DNA of 64,000 nucleotides from Adiantum capillus-veneris (lineage: Eukaryota; Streptophyta; Polypodiopsida; Polypodiales; Pteridaceae). A program made the position numbers and the translations under genes. Positions 8,939 to 19,890 of this stretch are shown piece after piece. The notes under the pieces are model-generated. The model was not told the DNA's origin, did not search any database, and saw nothing but the letters and a program-made list of their open reading frames with translations. Position 1 is the stretch's first letter; each line of letters opens with the position of its first letter. The stretch spans positions 81,230,843 to 81,294,842 of the forward strand of contig CM043950.1 of assembly GCA_014529385.2 (NCBI GenBank), in the 5' to 3' direction.

Positions 8939-9575
8939 TGTAACAAACTGCTGACGTGTCAAAGCCCTGAAGTTGCAAATGTCAGCCGAGGGGCCTAAAC
9001 CCTAAGAAGAACAAGTAACAGAAGAAGAAGTCCTACCAACTTATGGAGACCCTCTTCAATGGGGCCCCAAGTGACAGATTAAAATAAAGCAGGACCTACA
9101 CACACATACACAAATTGATGACATGGCAGATTTTTGAAAATTGCGCTGACATGATGATGTGGCAAGTTGTACAGATTTCCGCGTTTTGCGCTGCTGATGA
9201 CGTGGCAGGCTGTACGAATTTCCGTAAATTGCACTGGCAGCTTTTTGGCTTTGCTTTTGGACTGGATGCTTTTAAGTTTGAAGGGTCTTCACAATAATTG
9301 CTTTTTAGGCCAAGGGCCTTTAAATATGAAGCTAGGGCTCATTCTTTGGCATGCTTCCTGGAGAAGATGCAGAGTCTGGAGTACCGGCTTGAACTATGTT
9401 GATGAAATATAAAGAAAGGGGCACCAAGGTTTGGGATCAATACTCTCTGGGGTGGAATTCCGCCACTCCGTGTCGCGTGTCGTCTCTCTCTCTCTCTTAG
9501 TTCTGTATTTATTGAAGTACTAAAAGTCTGTTCAATCTGTTCTTTTCTATCGGCATGTGGTGCCCGTCTTGTCTC
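8939..9575 (+). repeat. LTR of the older gypsy element (plus strand)
   Basis: It starts TGTAACAAACTGC after the purine tract and aligns along its length with 11519-12219. Shared blocks are CCTTTAAATATG (9317-9328, TATA-like), AAAGGGGCACCAAGGTTTGGG and a closing GGCATGTGGTGCCCGT. Positions 9120-9240 hold tandem copies of a unit of the type GATGACGTGGCAGGCTGTACGAATTTCCG. The 3' boundary is approximate because the CA end is mutated. Confidence 0.75.
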
Positions 9576-9686
9576 TCCAAGATAATGTCCAACTCCTCTA
9601 ACAATGCACAAATACCCCTTAGGAGATGATAGAAAATTTATTTGCAAGTTAGTGTGCTTGGATGCGATTCTTTTGTTATTAATAAT

Positions 9687-9725
<39 letters not shown>

Positions 9726-10109
9726 AACACTTTCTTTCTTAGTGAAGCTCCTCTTCACAATCTTTAGTTGCTTTGGAATGTTTTTGAAAACCTTTGGAAA
9801 CCTCCAAAGAGAAATGCCCTTGTTGACTTGGATGCGCTTCCTTGAAGCTTGATGTAGCTCCCCTTTGGATGGCTTTGAAGCTCAAATGAAAAGACCGTTG
9901 AAGGATTTTTGAAAGAATTGGTTGTTCTTTGACTTCTCAGCTTATGGGAAGAAGTTGCTAGAGGCCCAAGGGAAATGCACCTACTCTGTCATTTCTGCCT
10001 GCTGCTAGCCGTGGGAAAAAGGCCCTTATATTGCCTAAGCTTTTGGGGAGCTCCAACTCTTGGGGAGAGGTTGATGGCCATGGGAAGGTAGCCTTAGCAA
10101 GGATGATTA
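9576..10109. other. No gene recognised; contains an (AG)n tract
   Basis: The only clear feature is (AG)n at 9689-9721. The remainder has short GAAGCTTGATG / TTTGGAAACC repeats and no conserved frame. Frames crossing the AG tract are artefacts. Confidence 0.7.
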
Positions 10110-10400
10110 AGTGCCTCTTGAGCCGAGCTGGGCCGCGGGAAGGGGGGCCTCTCTGAGGCGGACCCGAAAAAAAATGAGTTGACTTTACGGCCGCATTGAA
10201 GTCCGTCAGTGCCTCAAAAAGGTTGTGATGCCGCAGAACTGCACCCCTACGGACCCGACCGAAGCAATAAACCCATTTGAGGGAGTCACTACACGTCTAC
10301 CCACGTTGCCCTCCTTCCGAAAATTTCGGTTGGGGGATTTGAACCACCCTCCACACTCCCAAATATAGTGTGCTAGAGCTAGCCACTTGGACCCAACCCC
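10110..10400 (-). mobile_element. tRNA-derived SINE-like element
   Basis: On the minus strand, 10398-10328 folds like a degraded tRNA: GGTTGGG pairs perfectly with CCCAACC as acceptor stem, ACACT pairs with AGTGT as anticodon stem, and GGTTCAAATCC is a near-consensus RNA polymerase III B box. A GC-rich body follows (10327 down to about 10110) with GGTCCGCCTCAGAG and CCCGCGGCCC blocks. A tRNA head joined to an unrelated body is the SINE layout. The anticodon loop is nine bases, so a working tRNA gene is unlikely. The 3' end is uncertain. Confidence 0.5.
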
Positions 10401-10923
10401 TTGTGTGGAAATAGCCGAAGACAGAGATGTATTAAATTATGCAGAGGCACTCACACACACACACAAAACTCTACACACATTTAATAATAGTAAATCAAAT
10501 TAGATGGGCTCGGAATGGGGCAATCGAGGGCTCTATGGAGAGCTTGCGAGGAGACCTTCGAGATGAGATTATTAATGTTTGATGAATGCAAGAAGGGAAA
10601 GACTAATTGAATGTGCAAGCCACAAAAAAAAAACACAAAACAACCTAAATGCAAACACAAAATTGGATACTAATCCTCTCCCTAACCAAGCCTACCTAGC
10701 CATGGAGGGTAGTGGCCTCTTGGGTGTGCCAAGGACATGCCCACACATGGCTCACATAGCTAGATTAGGGCTTAAGTAGTGAGAGATGCAACTAGTTATG
10801 GACAATGCCAATAGACAGTAACGATGATTAAGAAATACGAATTACTCTAATGAAGGTTCTAATTACTAACACACAAAAGCATAACAACAAACCTAGCTAG
10901 CACACCATAGCTCTGATACAACT
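10401..10923. other. No gene recognised
   Basis: It includes a short (AC)n run near 10449-10465 and several A-rich stretches. No frame over 66 codons, and none with a recognisable motif. Confidence 0.6.
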
Positions 10924-11260
10924 TGATGGATGGGAGCGTGCTAGCTAAGGTGGGTGATAGAAAACATTGTGCACACAAGTGAGTGTGTGTAGGCTAGATT
11001 GTTACTCAAGCAAATTAGGTTCCAAGATAGATTAACCTGGACTCATAAACACGATCTTGAGTAGTTTGCTAACCCATCACAAGCTCACCATAAACAAGAG
11101 ACATGTAATGCAAACTTGGAATGGTTTTTTATTCATGAAAGGAGCTTTAAGTAGCTCTACAGGCTCACACCTTTACATGTGGGATAATTTCGCCTCTTCT
11201 CTCATTCACTTACACTCTAGTGACTCTAGGACAAAGCTCATACCTTACATGAATATACTC
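10907..11260 (-). repeat. Possible LTR with adjacent degenerate primer site
   Basis: AGCTCTGATACAACT (about 10910-10924) is, on the minus strand, a TTGTATCAGAGCT site resembling an iMet primer site with one change. The DNA to its right (TGATGGATGGGAGCG...) would then be the end of a minus-strand LTR of roughly 330 bp. The outer boundary and partner LTR are not seen, so this is a weak call. Confidence 0.3.
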
Positions 11261-11261
11261 T

Positions 11262-11403
11262 TTATTAGATGAAATTTTTCTAGAAAACCAACGACCCAAG
11301 ATATCAAGAGCTCCAATCTGGAATGAGACTCCTTATTGGATGAGATTTTTATGGGAAGCCAACGACCCAAGATATCAAGAGCTCCAATCTGGATTGAGAA
11401 AAC
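11262..11403 (+). repeat. 71-bp tandem duplication near a gypsy 3' end
   Basis: Two copies, from about 11262 and 11333, share CCAACGACCCAAGATATC and AAGAGCTCCAATCTGGA. The same sequence formed the insertion target of the chromovirus at 1812/8678, so it belongs to the older gypsy family and lies in its variable region upstream of the purine tract. Confidence 0.8.
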
Positions 11404-11518
11404 TGATTGTCTGTCAGATTGTCCCTCGAAACGTCCCTCGAAAATTTTTGAGCTAACTTCAGTTGTTTTGCAGATATGTAGTAATCGCGCACGATTAAAT
11501 TCTTTCAAGAAGGGGGGA
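11404..11518 (+). other. 3' internal region and polypurine tract of a gypsy element
   Basis: ATTGTCCCTCGAAACGTCC, then TTGTTTTGCAGATATG and a CAAGAAGGGGGGA purine tract (about 11507-11518) immediately before TGTCACAAAC. It is co-linear with 8829-8938. Confidence 0.75.
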
Positions 11519-12219
11519 TGTCACAAACTGCTCTCGTATCAAGCCACTGAAGAACGGAGCCAACCTACAAATCCCGGTCGAGGGGTCTCAAGCCTAGAAG
11601 AAGCAGAGCATCAGTAGAAGAAGAAGTCCTACCAGCTTATGGAGCCCTGTCTGATGGGGCCCACGGTACCTAAAGATATTAAAATAAAGCAAGACGACCA
11701 CACATAGACACTCAATTTCTTGCGAGCAGATAATGATGTGGCACTGCTGTACGGACGCTCACATTTTGCGCTGACAGTGCCACATGGCAAACTGTACGGA
11801 ATTCCGCAATTCGCGTTGACATGCTGACATGGCAGTTGTATGGATTTCCATATTTTTCGCTGACTGATTTGAGCGCCAGCTTTTGGACTAGATGCTTTTG
11901 AGTTTGATGCTTTTCATGTACTGATTTTCATAGGCCAAGGGCCTTTAAATATGAGCCAAGGGCTCATTCTATGGTATGCTCTTCTGGGTAAAGGTGCAGA
12001 GGATGGAGTGCCGGCGATGTACTGAGTTCAAGCAATATAAAGAAATACCAAAAGGGCGCCAACATTTGGGGCTAGTGTTCTCTTGGGAAGTTGGGATGGA
12101 ACTCTGTCACTCCCCATCTCATGTGTTGTGCATCTCTTTCTGTCAAGTTGTTATTTGAAGTGCTTAAAGTTGTTTAGTTTGTTCTTTCCCGTTGGCACAT
12201 GGTGCTCGTTCCCGTGACA
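11519..12219 (+). repeat. LTR of a gypsy element, chromovirus-related family
   Basis: 701 bp, starting TGTCAC and ending GTGACA (a 6-bp terminal inverted repeat). TATA-like CCTTTAAATATG is at 11942-11953 and AAATACCAAAAGGGCGCCA near 12042. Three diverged copies of a TGACNTGGCA...TGTACGGAATTTCCG unit lie at 11740-11870. The internal region right of this LTR is not the same element, so this is a 3' LTR. Confidence 0.82.
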
Positions 12220-12481
12220 AATCCCATGTCCCTTGGGAGTCAGCTAGGTCCTTAAGGACTCGTTTTCTAGTTTTATAACCGAGGATATTGCTGAGCACGG
12301 CAATTAAAAATAAGGGGGAAGTGTTACGTCCCCAGACATCAAGATGGGTGCCTACAGTATGTCCGGCTAGTGTGAACCTGCCCTTTGATTATGAAGTCCT
12401 ATAAATAGGACATGAGTCTCATTTGTGACACATCTTGTGTGATCACCACACTTGGACTCTTGGCCCTTGGCAGCTCTGCCC

Positions 12482-13262
12482 CAGGGTTGTCCACGTTCGA
12501 CGTACGGGACGTTCCGTACTGTACCGTACGACTCGTACGTTCCGTACATGACTCGTCCGGGGGGGTTTTTTTTTTTTTTTTTTTCGGGGGCGATTTGTGG
12601 TGGGGAATTGTTTTGCATCTCGACTGCATTTGACCAAGAGCCCAATGGCTGCATTGGCTCAAACAATCATGACCTATGTGCGGCGAGGCTCGGGTAGCGT
12701 ATCTACTATGGCCGCCACCACTTTGGAGATCATGATTCTTCTTTCTTCAAACATTGCCGTTTCCAATGTCTATGGACAGATCTTTCATGTTCTAATTTGT
12801 AAGACTTAAGTTATAAGTATTTAGTACTAAGTAATAAGATCTATCATCTATGTCATGACTCATATGATCTATCATGTTCTAACTTCTGAGTATGAAAACT
12901 TCTTGGTTTAGTCTCTCTTGTAGTGTGTAAGATGCATGATTTTCTTTTTGCATCGTACGTTACATCTATCATCTATGTCTATGGACAGATCTTTCATGTT
13001 CTAATTTGTAAGACTTAAGTTACAAGTATTTAGTACTAAGTAATAAGATCTATCATCTATGTCATGACTCATATGATCTATCATGTTCTAACTTCTGAGT
13101 ATGAAAACTTCTTGGTTTAGTCTCTCTTGTAGTGTGTAAGACGCATGATTTTTTTTTTGCATCGTACGTTACGTCACCATACGTCTAATTTTTTTTAGTT
13201 TGATTAGTACCGCACGTCTTCGTACGTGTACCCATCGTACGTGACCGTATGTGTCAACCCTG
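12482..13262. mobile_element. Non-autonomous hAT-type DNA transposon
   Basis: 781 bp with terminal inverted repeats CAGGGTTG/CAACCCTG and an exact 8-bp target duplication CTCTGCCC (12474-12481 and 13263-13270). An 8-bp duplication with CAGGG ends is the hAT hallmark. Both subterminal regions are packed with GTACG/CGTAC motifs (about 12497-12555 and 13160-13245), the kind of repeated short motif that hAT transposases bind. A poly-T run lies at about 12568. There is no transposase frame, so it would depend on an autonomous relative. The interior includes a 209-bp tandem duplication. Confidence 0.88.
12769..13186. repeat. 209-bp tandem duplication inside the hAT element
   Basis: Copy one (about 12769-12977) and copy two (12978-13186) differ at only a few positions. 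The unit starts TCTATGGACAGATCTTTC and ends in a T-rich run and GCATCGTACGTTAC. The high identity means the duplication is recent relative to the rest of the region. Confidence 0.92.
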
Positions 13263-13762
13263 CTCTGCCCGCACACCCATACTAGTGTGGGCTTGGTGAT
13301 ATGGGACATTGGCCCTTGTGATAGAGGCTTGCCCGCTTGGTTGCACGCTCGCGGGAGAGACCATATTGGCTCTATGGCTGGGAAGTGAGACTGATGTCCG
13401 CTCACTACGTATCTTTAGTTGTGAGTTTGGCATGTGTCATGTCATGTGTGTAGGATGGATCCGGCTAGGGACTAATCATTACTTTATGTGCAAAGGGGAG
13501 AGAGAGATGCACGAGAGCAAATCATCGCGCTACATGAGACAAGGGAAAAGGCAAGCTTTCCATTAGAGCTATGATAACCTGCACCCACTACTCACACACA
13601 CATTACAGTTCACAATGAATAAAAATCAGCCTCCTCTCTCAATTTTGGGCGCCCTCTCTTGGGATAAGATATTCTGGAGTGTGTGTTGGCCTGCAAGTTG
13701 CTCTCTGTCTATCGTAGAAGTGAGCATTATACACTTTAACACTTGTTAAGCAATGTACACTT

Positions 13763-14700
13763 CTATTGCACTGAATCTATATGTACATAAGATGTGCTAG
13801 CTTCAGCATCACCCCTCTTTTGAGCACATTGACTTGGGGCATACGCGGGTTGCAAACCAAAGGCTTCCAGGTAAAGCTGCAATACATTTGGTGACACTGC
13901 TAGTTCACTTTCTTCCATCCACTTTATCCTCTGAGCGAGTTGGTCTCTTCTTTTGTGGACAATCTGCAACAAAGTGACAGGCTGCTCGCAAATAAAACAT
14001 TTATTCTCAGTCATTAAAGATGTCTTCTCTTCAAAAGACCTACGCACAAAAGGCTTCTTCTGTTTCTCTGGGAAGCTTTAGGAACCGCTTTTGCAAAGGC
14101 CTTTGTTGCTGAATTTTTCTTTGATTGGCCCCCTTTCGCGTTGCCCTAGAATCCACTGTCTTCTCCCTTCAACAAAACATGACAAGTGTTGGCAACCTCC
14201 ATAAGTTGAGTAAGGGTAGCCACTCTGTTCTTTGTACAATAATTCCTAAGCCCTTTAGGCAGCCCACAACAACAATGGTACAAATCTGTAGAAAGTTCCG
14301 AAAGCAACGCTTTACAAAACTTTCAATTGTACCTATCTAAGTTCTTGCAAGAAGCCGCATTGGGTTGGTCCCAATCTGTCAGAGATCAACTTCAAACTCA
14401 TTTGATAGCCATGCAAATGCAAACATCTATTTGAACCCATGTGGGAGGTGTTTGTCCTTGCATCAATAATGTCGTCCACTATGAACGCGCACTTCCTTTC
14501 AAGAAAGTCGCAGCTTTACGGATCTTTCGAAGCCTCAATAAAATTCCCCCCTGCATAGGCAGTATCAAACTGTTGGAGGAAAGTGAGAACCTTCGTCTTG
14601 CCTTTGAAACCACTCAAAGTGTCAAACTTCATAGGTGCACCACCTTCTTTGTATGGTTTCGGCTTGTCTAGCACTGTCATATTATCAATAGGCACGTGTC
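13763..14700 (-). pseudogene. Gypsy gag fused to chromodomain remnant (internal deletion)
   Basis: From the right, the minus strand carries a capsid segment (KEGGAPMKFDTLSGF... FLQQFDTAYAG, about 14690-14550) homologous to the chromovirus gag at 7114-7230. Decayed gag follows down to a half zinc knuckle (NKCFICEQP, about 14010). The frame then passes directly into a chromodomain tail (IKWMEESELAV...LYLEAFGLQ, to 13763). Everything from the knuckle through protease, RT, RNase H and integrase is missing. Several stops lie in the gag part; the last 94 codons are open. Confidence 0.75.
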
Positions 14701-16030
14701 TGTAACATAGGTACAGTGCTAGGGATCATCTGTGCTCCTTGGGCATTAGCATTGTTTGTGTGGATAACTTCACTTATACTTATCAATGGCCCGAGGTAGC
14801 AGAGTACAAGGATCATCACCAATAGTGATACATGTGAACTTCACCGAGATGGTCTACCTATGCAAGCGAGGGGTAATCAAGTGCTTGTTTGATTTTGTTT
14901 GTCGGTGATTCCATGCTGAAATTTTCAGTCTATACATTGATTGAGAGAGATATATATGTGTTTAGAGATATAGCAAATTAGTTGCGTATAGATGTGGATA
15001 ACTTGAGAGACTAAGAGAGATAAATTAGAGAGTTAGGGAGAGAAGATTGGGAGTGACACAATGTTGACCCGGAACGGCTGGCCCTTTGACATTCTTCTAC
15101 CATGAAGTATAGTTACCACTCACTACACTCCACTTTGTAATTCCTCTAGGAGATAGGCCCATTGAGCATCCCATAGCTTCATTTTCCAAAAAAAAACAGC
15201 TATTTTCACGGCCATTCTATCACTATATCATCCAGCAACTACATACAAAAGCAATCCTCTTTCTGTAAGTGAGTTTATAAGAGCTATTGGCAATTCGTCT
15301 GTTTACAAAAAAAAAAAAATCATGCATCTTTCAAAAGTGAATTAGCCCTTTCTTATCCTTCATTACAGTTTCTAGTTTCTGTAAACAAACTCATTCAGTT
15401 TACAGAATTTGCAGTGAAACACCATAGAAACAGACACTAGGCAAAGAACAAAATGAGGAGGCCAAACATGGAGCCTCAGGCAAAAAATGGAGCCTTAAGA
15501 CAGTGAAGTCCAAAAATCACCGTACTCGGAGGCATCCAGGAGTATGATTCCCCAATCAAATGCATCCGGAAAAAAACTATGCTCTCTGTAACTATCTAAT
15601 ACCACCTGATGTCTTCAAGTTTTAGCAATCAGAGTAACCAAGTACAAACTAAGGCAACACAGAGACATGGGTGACAAATCTTGCAAAAGTTAGCACGTCA
15701 ATGTCGTGAAAGCCAATCCTGAGCGAGGAAAAGATTCCTAACCTGTCTCAGAATAAAGTGTCGCAATGCCGGCCACCCGACGTAGTCGGTTGTAAGCCTC
15801 TGACGTTTGAACTCCTCACTTCTTTGCAACTTCAGCTGCCACGTGCTGAAATCTCACGCGTTCCTCAGAGCACGCATCCGACGCAGCCGTTGTAGGTCAG
15901 TTTGTTGTAGAGCAACCCAGGCACAAGCTCACAAGCAGAGTCACAACAGTTTCCTCCAATATCTCATTAAAAGTTAACTCCCCGGCTCCTATTCCAATTG
16001 GCATAGTTGGGGAGTTGCATGCATAGTAGT
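14701..16030. other. No gene recognised
   Basis: The left edge (to about 14900) may be more decayed gag. The rest shows AT-rich runs and TATATATGTG stretches near 14950. I see no open frame of useful length, terminal repeats or RNA gene. Confidence 0.55.
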
Positions 16031-17693
16031 ACATAGTTATTTACGTGTGACCATTGTACAACTATGCGTCATGTCACCATTGCCTCACTAAGTCCCGAAA
16101 AAGCTAACCAGTGTGTCCCACTCTGGCGTCCAAGTCGGTTTATAGATACAGAGTTGAGGGACAAAAACAAGGAAGATATAGATCCTAATCTTGGATACAT
16201 AAACACATGAAGGACCCAAACGTACACATGCAATTTTCATTTCATCTACCTCGCTTCCCATGGTGTTGCATCTCTACATAAATACTATTCCCCTCCCAAT
16301 CTCCTTGCTCATGTCTTGTAAGACTCCTATATAGTGATGATTCCATAGCCTTACAAAACATTAGCTCTTATCAACCGGCATGTGACATTAACTTGTACTC
16401 TTTTTGCACTACGACTACTATGTGTGTGTGTATGTACGCACGTGCGGGCGCTTGTGTGCACATGATCTATGTATGTTTTAAATAAAATACTTAAACACAA
16501 AGGAACCCCACGTTCAAAAGACAGTTGGCTCCAGACAACAAAGAATTATCTACACAAAAACACCTATGTATTAAAAATCTTTTTGTATATTTTAGTCAAT
16601 ATGAGGATTCATTCTAACTATTGTATAGATTAGGACAAGAAGTAGGTCATCATCAAGGTCGGATTACAATTAACCTAAAAATCTTTAAGCAAGGATAGAA
16701 CTCTTACTTTCATCCATATAAACAAGACAACAGATTTATTAGCTTTAGATAGGTATTACAAGTCTCAAAGAGCCTATTAGTTGTTATCCATGTCATCACT
16801 TAAACATAACTAGTTTAACTACTATTCTGCGAGTTTGTGAAATTTTAATTTATACATAGTTATTTACGCGTGACCACTCTCGAGGCATAGTTATCAAGCC
16901 AAATGACTGACAACTATGCATGGTCTCACCATTGCCTCACTAAGTCCCGAAAAAACTAACCAGTTTGTCCCACTCTGGCGTCGAAGTCGGTTTATAGATA
17001 CAGAGTTGAGGGACAAAAACAAGGAAGATATAGATCCTAATCTTGGATACATAAACACATGAAGGACCCAAACTTACACATGCAATTTTCATTTCATCTA
17101 CCTCGCTTCCCATGGTGTTGCATCTCAGCATAAATACTATTCCCCTCCCAATCTCCTTGCGCCTCTCTTGTAAGACTCCTATATAGTGATGATTCCATAG
17201 CCTTACAAAACATTAGCTCTTAGCAACCCGCATGTGACATTAACTCGTACTCTTTTTGCACTACGACTACTATGTGTGTGTGTGTATGTATGCACGTGTG
17301 CACGCCTGTGTGCACATGAGCTATCTATGTTTTAAATAAAATACTTAAACACAAAGGAACCCTACGTTCAAAAGACGGTTGGCTCCAGACAACAAAGAAG
17401 TATCTACATAAAAACACCTATGTATTAAAAATCTTTTAGTATATTTTAGTCAATATGAGGATTCATTCTAACTATTGTATAGATTAGCAAGAAGTAGGCC
17501 ATCATCAAGTTTGGATTACAATTAACCTAAAAATCTTTAAGCAAGGATAGAACTCGTACTTTCATCCATATAAAAAAGACAACCGATTCATTAGCTTTAG
17601 ATAGGTATTACAAGTCTCAAAGAGCCTATTAATTGTTATCCATGTCATCACTTTAAACATAACTAGTTTAACTACTATTCTGTGAGTTTGTGA
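16031..17693. repeat. 0.82-kb tandem duplication, non-coding
   Basis: Copy one starts at 16031 and copy two at 16854, both with ACATAGTTATTTACG. They are co-linear to GAGTTTGTGA (16831-16840 and 17684-17693), with one insertion of about 29 bases near the start of copy two and scattered substitutions. Each copy has a CATAGTT/AACTATG inverted repeat, a CATAAATACTATTCCCC stretch that could be a TATA region, and a (GT)n-type run. No LTR-type ends or coding frame are evident. It may be a duplicated promoter-like unit or part of an unknown repeat. Confidence 0.88.
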
Positions 17694-18290
17694 AAAAGTA
17701 ATTTGTAAGAGTAAAGGCCTAAAGAAAGGTAGGCAATAGCCTCCTCAAAATTCCAATGAGCTGTTTTTTCTATATCATTCTTTTTCTTTTTTTCATATAG
17801 TTTCAAGTATTTAAGAAAAAAAACCTCTTGGTTTCCAGCAACAGGCCATGACCCCTTTTGATGCTCAAGGCAAAAATTTCAAAATTTTATGTTCAAAAAA
17901 GGTATTCTAACATAAGTAATTTTAACAAATTCTTGAGCCATAACACCCTTTTGTAGACAAAAGGACCTAACATAATCATAGCTAATGGCATTCCTAATGG
18001 CTTCAAAAAAAATTAATGCACTACCTTACACTTACATGGTGCAAGGAAACTAAATGCTTAATAAAAGGTAAGGATGAAGAAATGGATACTAGGCCAATTC
18101 TTTATATGAATTTATATGGAGATGAAAAATCTTTTGACTTTCCATTTCCATTGGAATTTTCATTACCTACTCACCTTTCACTTATGCATTTGAGATTTTT
18201 TGAAAGTATTTTTATTTTTCTGAGATTGGGAGACCCTACTCAAGCTTACCACTATTCCCCAAGCCAAAAGGAATCAACCTATACATTTTT
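17694..18290. other. AT-rich DNA, one unassigned small frame
   Basis: A 94-codon frame at 18016-18300 (+) has no recognisable domain. It has AT-biased codons and runs into the duplicated block that follows. I do not consider it a gene. Confidence 0.5.
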
Positions 18291-18755
18291 GGCACGCTAA
18301 AGGCCTTATATCCATGTAGGTGAAGGTCGTCCAAATTTATTTGCTTGACATTTGTCCCTTTTAGAATTGAAGAGAAAGAAAGCAATTCCTTTCAAACACT
18401 ATTTCCCAAAGCTGCTTTCATTTTTTTGGCATGTCGAAAAAGACTTCAAAGAACAAAGGATTAAAGAGTATTCATAGGAGTTCGATCCATAATATGACGT
18501 ATTGATTCACTATTTTTTGGCCTGCTAAAGGCCTTAGTATCCATATGGGTGAAGGTCATTCAAATTTGTTTTCTTAACACGTGGTCCCTTTAAAAATTGA
18601 AGAGAAAGAAGGCATTTCCTTTCAAATGCTATTTCCCAAAGCTACTTTCATTTTTTTCTTGGCATGCCGAAAAAGACTAAAGAGCAAAGGGTTAAAGAGT
18701 CTCCGTAGGAGTTTGATTCATATATCATGTGAAGTATTGATTCATTTTTCTTTTA
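18291..18755. repeat. 228-bp tandem duplication
   Basis: Copy one starts GGCACGCTAAAGGCCTTA at 18291 and copy two GGCCTGCTAAAGGCCTTA at 18519. The rest (TTGAAGAGAAAGAA, CTATTTCCCAAAGCT, CATTTTTTTGGCATG) is shared with about 10% divergence. A further 29-bp duplication (GAATTGCAA...TTGAGGTC) lies at 18834-18891. Confidence 0.9.
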
Positions 18756-18891
18756 ATACTCTCACTTGTGAAGAGTCCTTTTCTTTAAAAACTTCACCAA
18801 GATTATTTTTGTAATTCATGGAGTACAAGTGTTTGAATTGCAAGGTACTTGTTATTGAGGTCTGAATTGCAAAGTACTTGTTATTGAGGTC

Positions 18892-19464
18892 CACTTAGTA
18901 CAATCAATAGTGATGTATGTATGCTTTCACCTCTATGTGGAGGCTATGGCAGCTTGTTGAGATTGTTATGTTTATGGGCCAACAAGTATGTCCTCAAGTT
19001 TTTAGTTTTGTGGATTCACAACCATTGTCTTTAAGTAGTATTGTAGTTGATGTGCCATGGTAGAGTGGGGGAGTGGGAAAGTGGCGATGTGCTTTGTGTC
19101 CCACAGAGGAACACAGAGGGATGTGACCTTCTTGCATGCATTTTGATGATGTAGACTTGATGTCTCATGGCATGCAAGTATTCTTTTGGTAGTGGAATAA
19201 ATAAGTCCCCATCAGCCTTCATTGTAAGTGAATTTGATTTGAAGGTACTATATAGTACAAGGGAGCTATCCCATGGTGTGATATTTAAGATAGGAAATTT
19301 TACAAAGTAGGAGTGGCTATCTATGGTGAGCTCTATATGGGGATATGGTGTGTGAAACAACCCTCCATCCTTCTCTCACTAGGTGGTGGTATTCCAAGGG
19401 GACAGCCCCCTTATGGACCTAGTGCCTTCCATCTAACAAGTTGTGTCAAGGGACGACACACGCG
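18892..19464. other. No gene recognised; probably 3' internal region of the following LTR's element
   Basis: Located directly upstream of the purine tract at 19465. A minus-strand frame of 109 codons (19031-19360) shows no motif. Confidence 0.4.
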
Positions 19465-19890
19465 AGGAGGGGGGGAATGTTAGCAACAAGCAAACATGGA
19501 CACCATTTTTTGGAGTTCTCTTTGTAAAACAATTATTATTTTGATAAATCGGAAATATTGTAACTCCTATTTTCTCGGATAAACTTTGTAATTAATGAGC
19601 CGGGGCTACAAGCTTCCAGATTGTATCAGCAATTCATTTCCCAACTTTGGTAGAACTCCAGCTTATTAGTTTTGACCACCCAAAAACCTTGGATAAGGTA
19701 TAAAAGCCAATTTTTGTAAGTTTTTTTATAAGTTTTGGATAAGAAATACACAGCGTGAGCTAACGGCGCTCACTTCTCTCCTTCTCGTGCTTCCTACTCC
19801 CTCTCCAATTGTCACATTGCGATTGCGTTTGTTGCCTTGCAACCGCAGGTAAGAGCTCTACGCATTGACGTAAGCCATTCACAGTATTTT
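19465..19890 (+). repeat. Purine tract and LTR (plus strand)
   Basis: GAGGAGGGGGGGAA (about 19464-19477) is followed by TGTTAGCAACAAGC, a typical purine tract/LTR junction. AAGGTATAAAAGCC (about 19696) is a good TATA box, and CGCAGGTAAGAGC near 19846 resembles the leader of gypsy elements. The right boundary is a guess; no partner LTR was found. Confidence 0.55.

Larger units (their letters stand above)
12309..13578 (+). repeat. LTR-like block with purine tract, split by a hAT element
   Basis: AAATAAGGGGGAAG (about 12309-12321) is a purine tract followed by TGTTACGTCCCCAG, a plausible LTR start. A TATA-like CTATAAATAGG lies at about 12401. The block is interrupted at 12482-13262 by the hAT element and resumes with GCACACCCATACTAG. 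The right boundary, perhaps near 13578, is uncertain and no second LTR is seen. Confidence 0.45.

Noticed and set aside
10328-10398. Functional tRNA gene
   Set aside because: The anticodon loop has nine bases, the D arm is poor, and a SINE-like body follows.
16854-17693. LTR pair of an element with no interior
   Set aside because: Copies are directly adjacent and lack TG...CA ends, primer site and purine tract.
18016-18300. 94-codon protein gene
   Set aside because: No motif, AT-driven codons, and it runs into a 228-bp tandem duplication.
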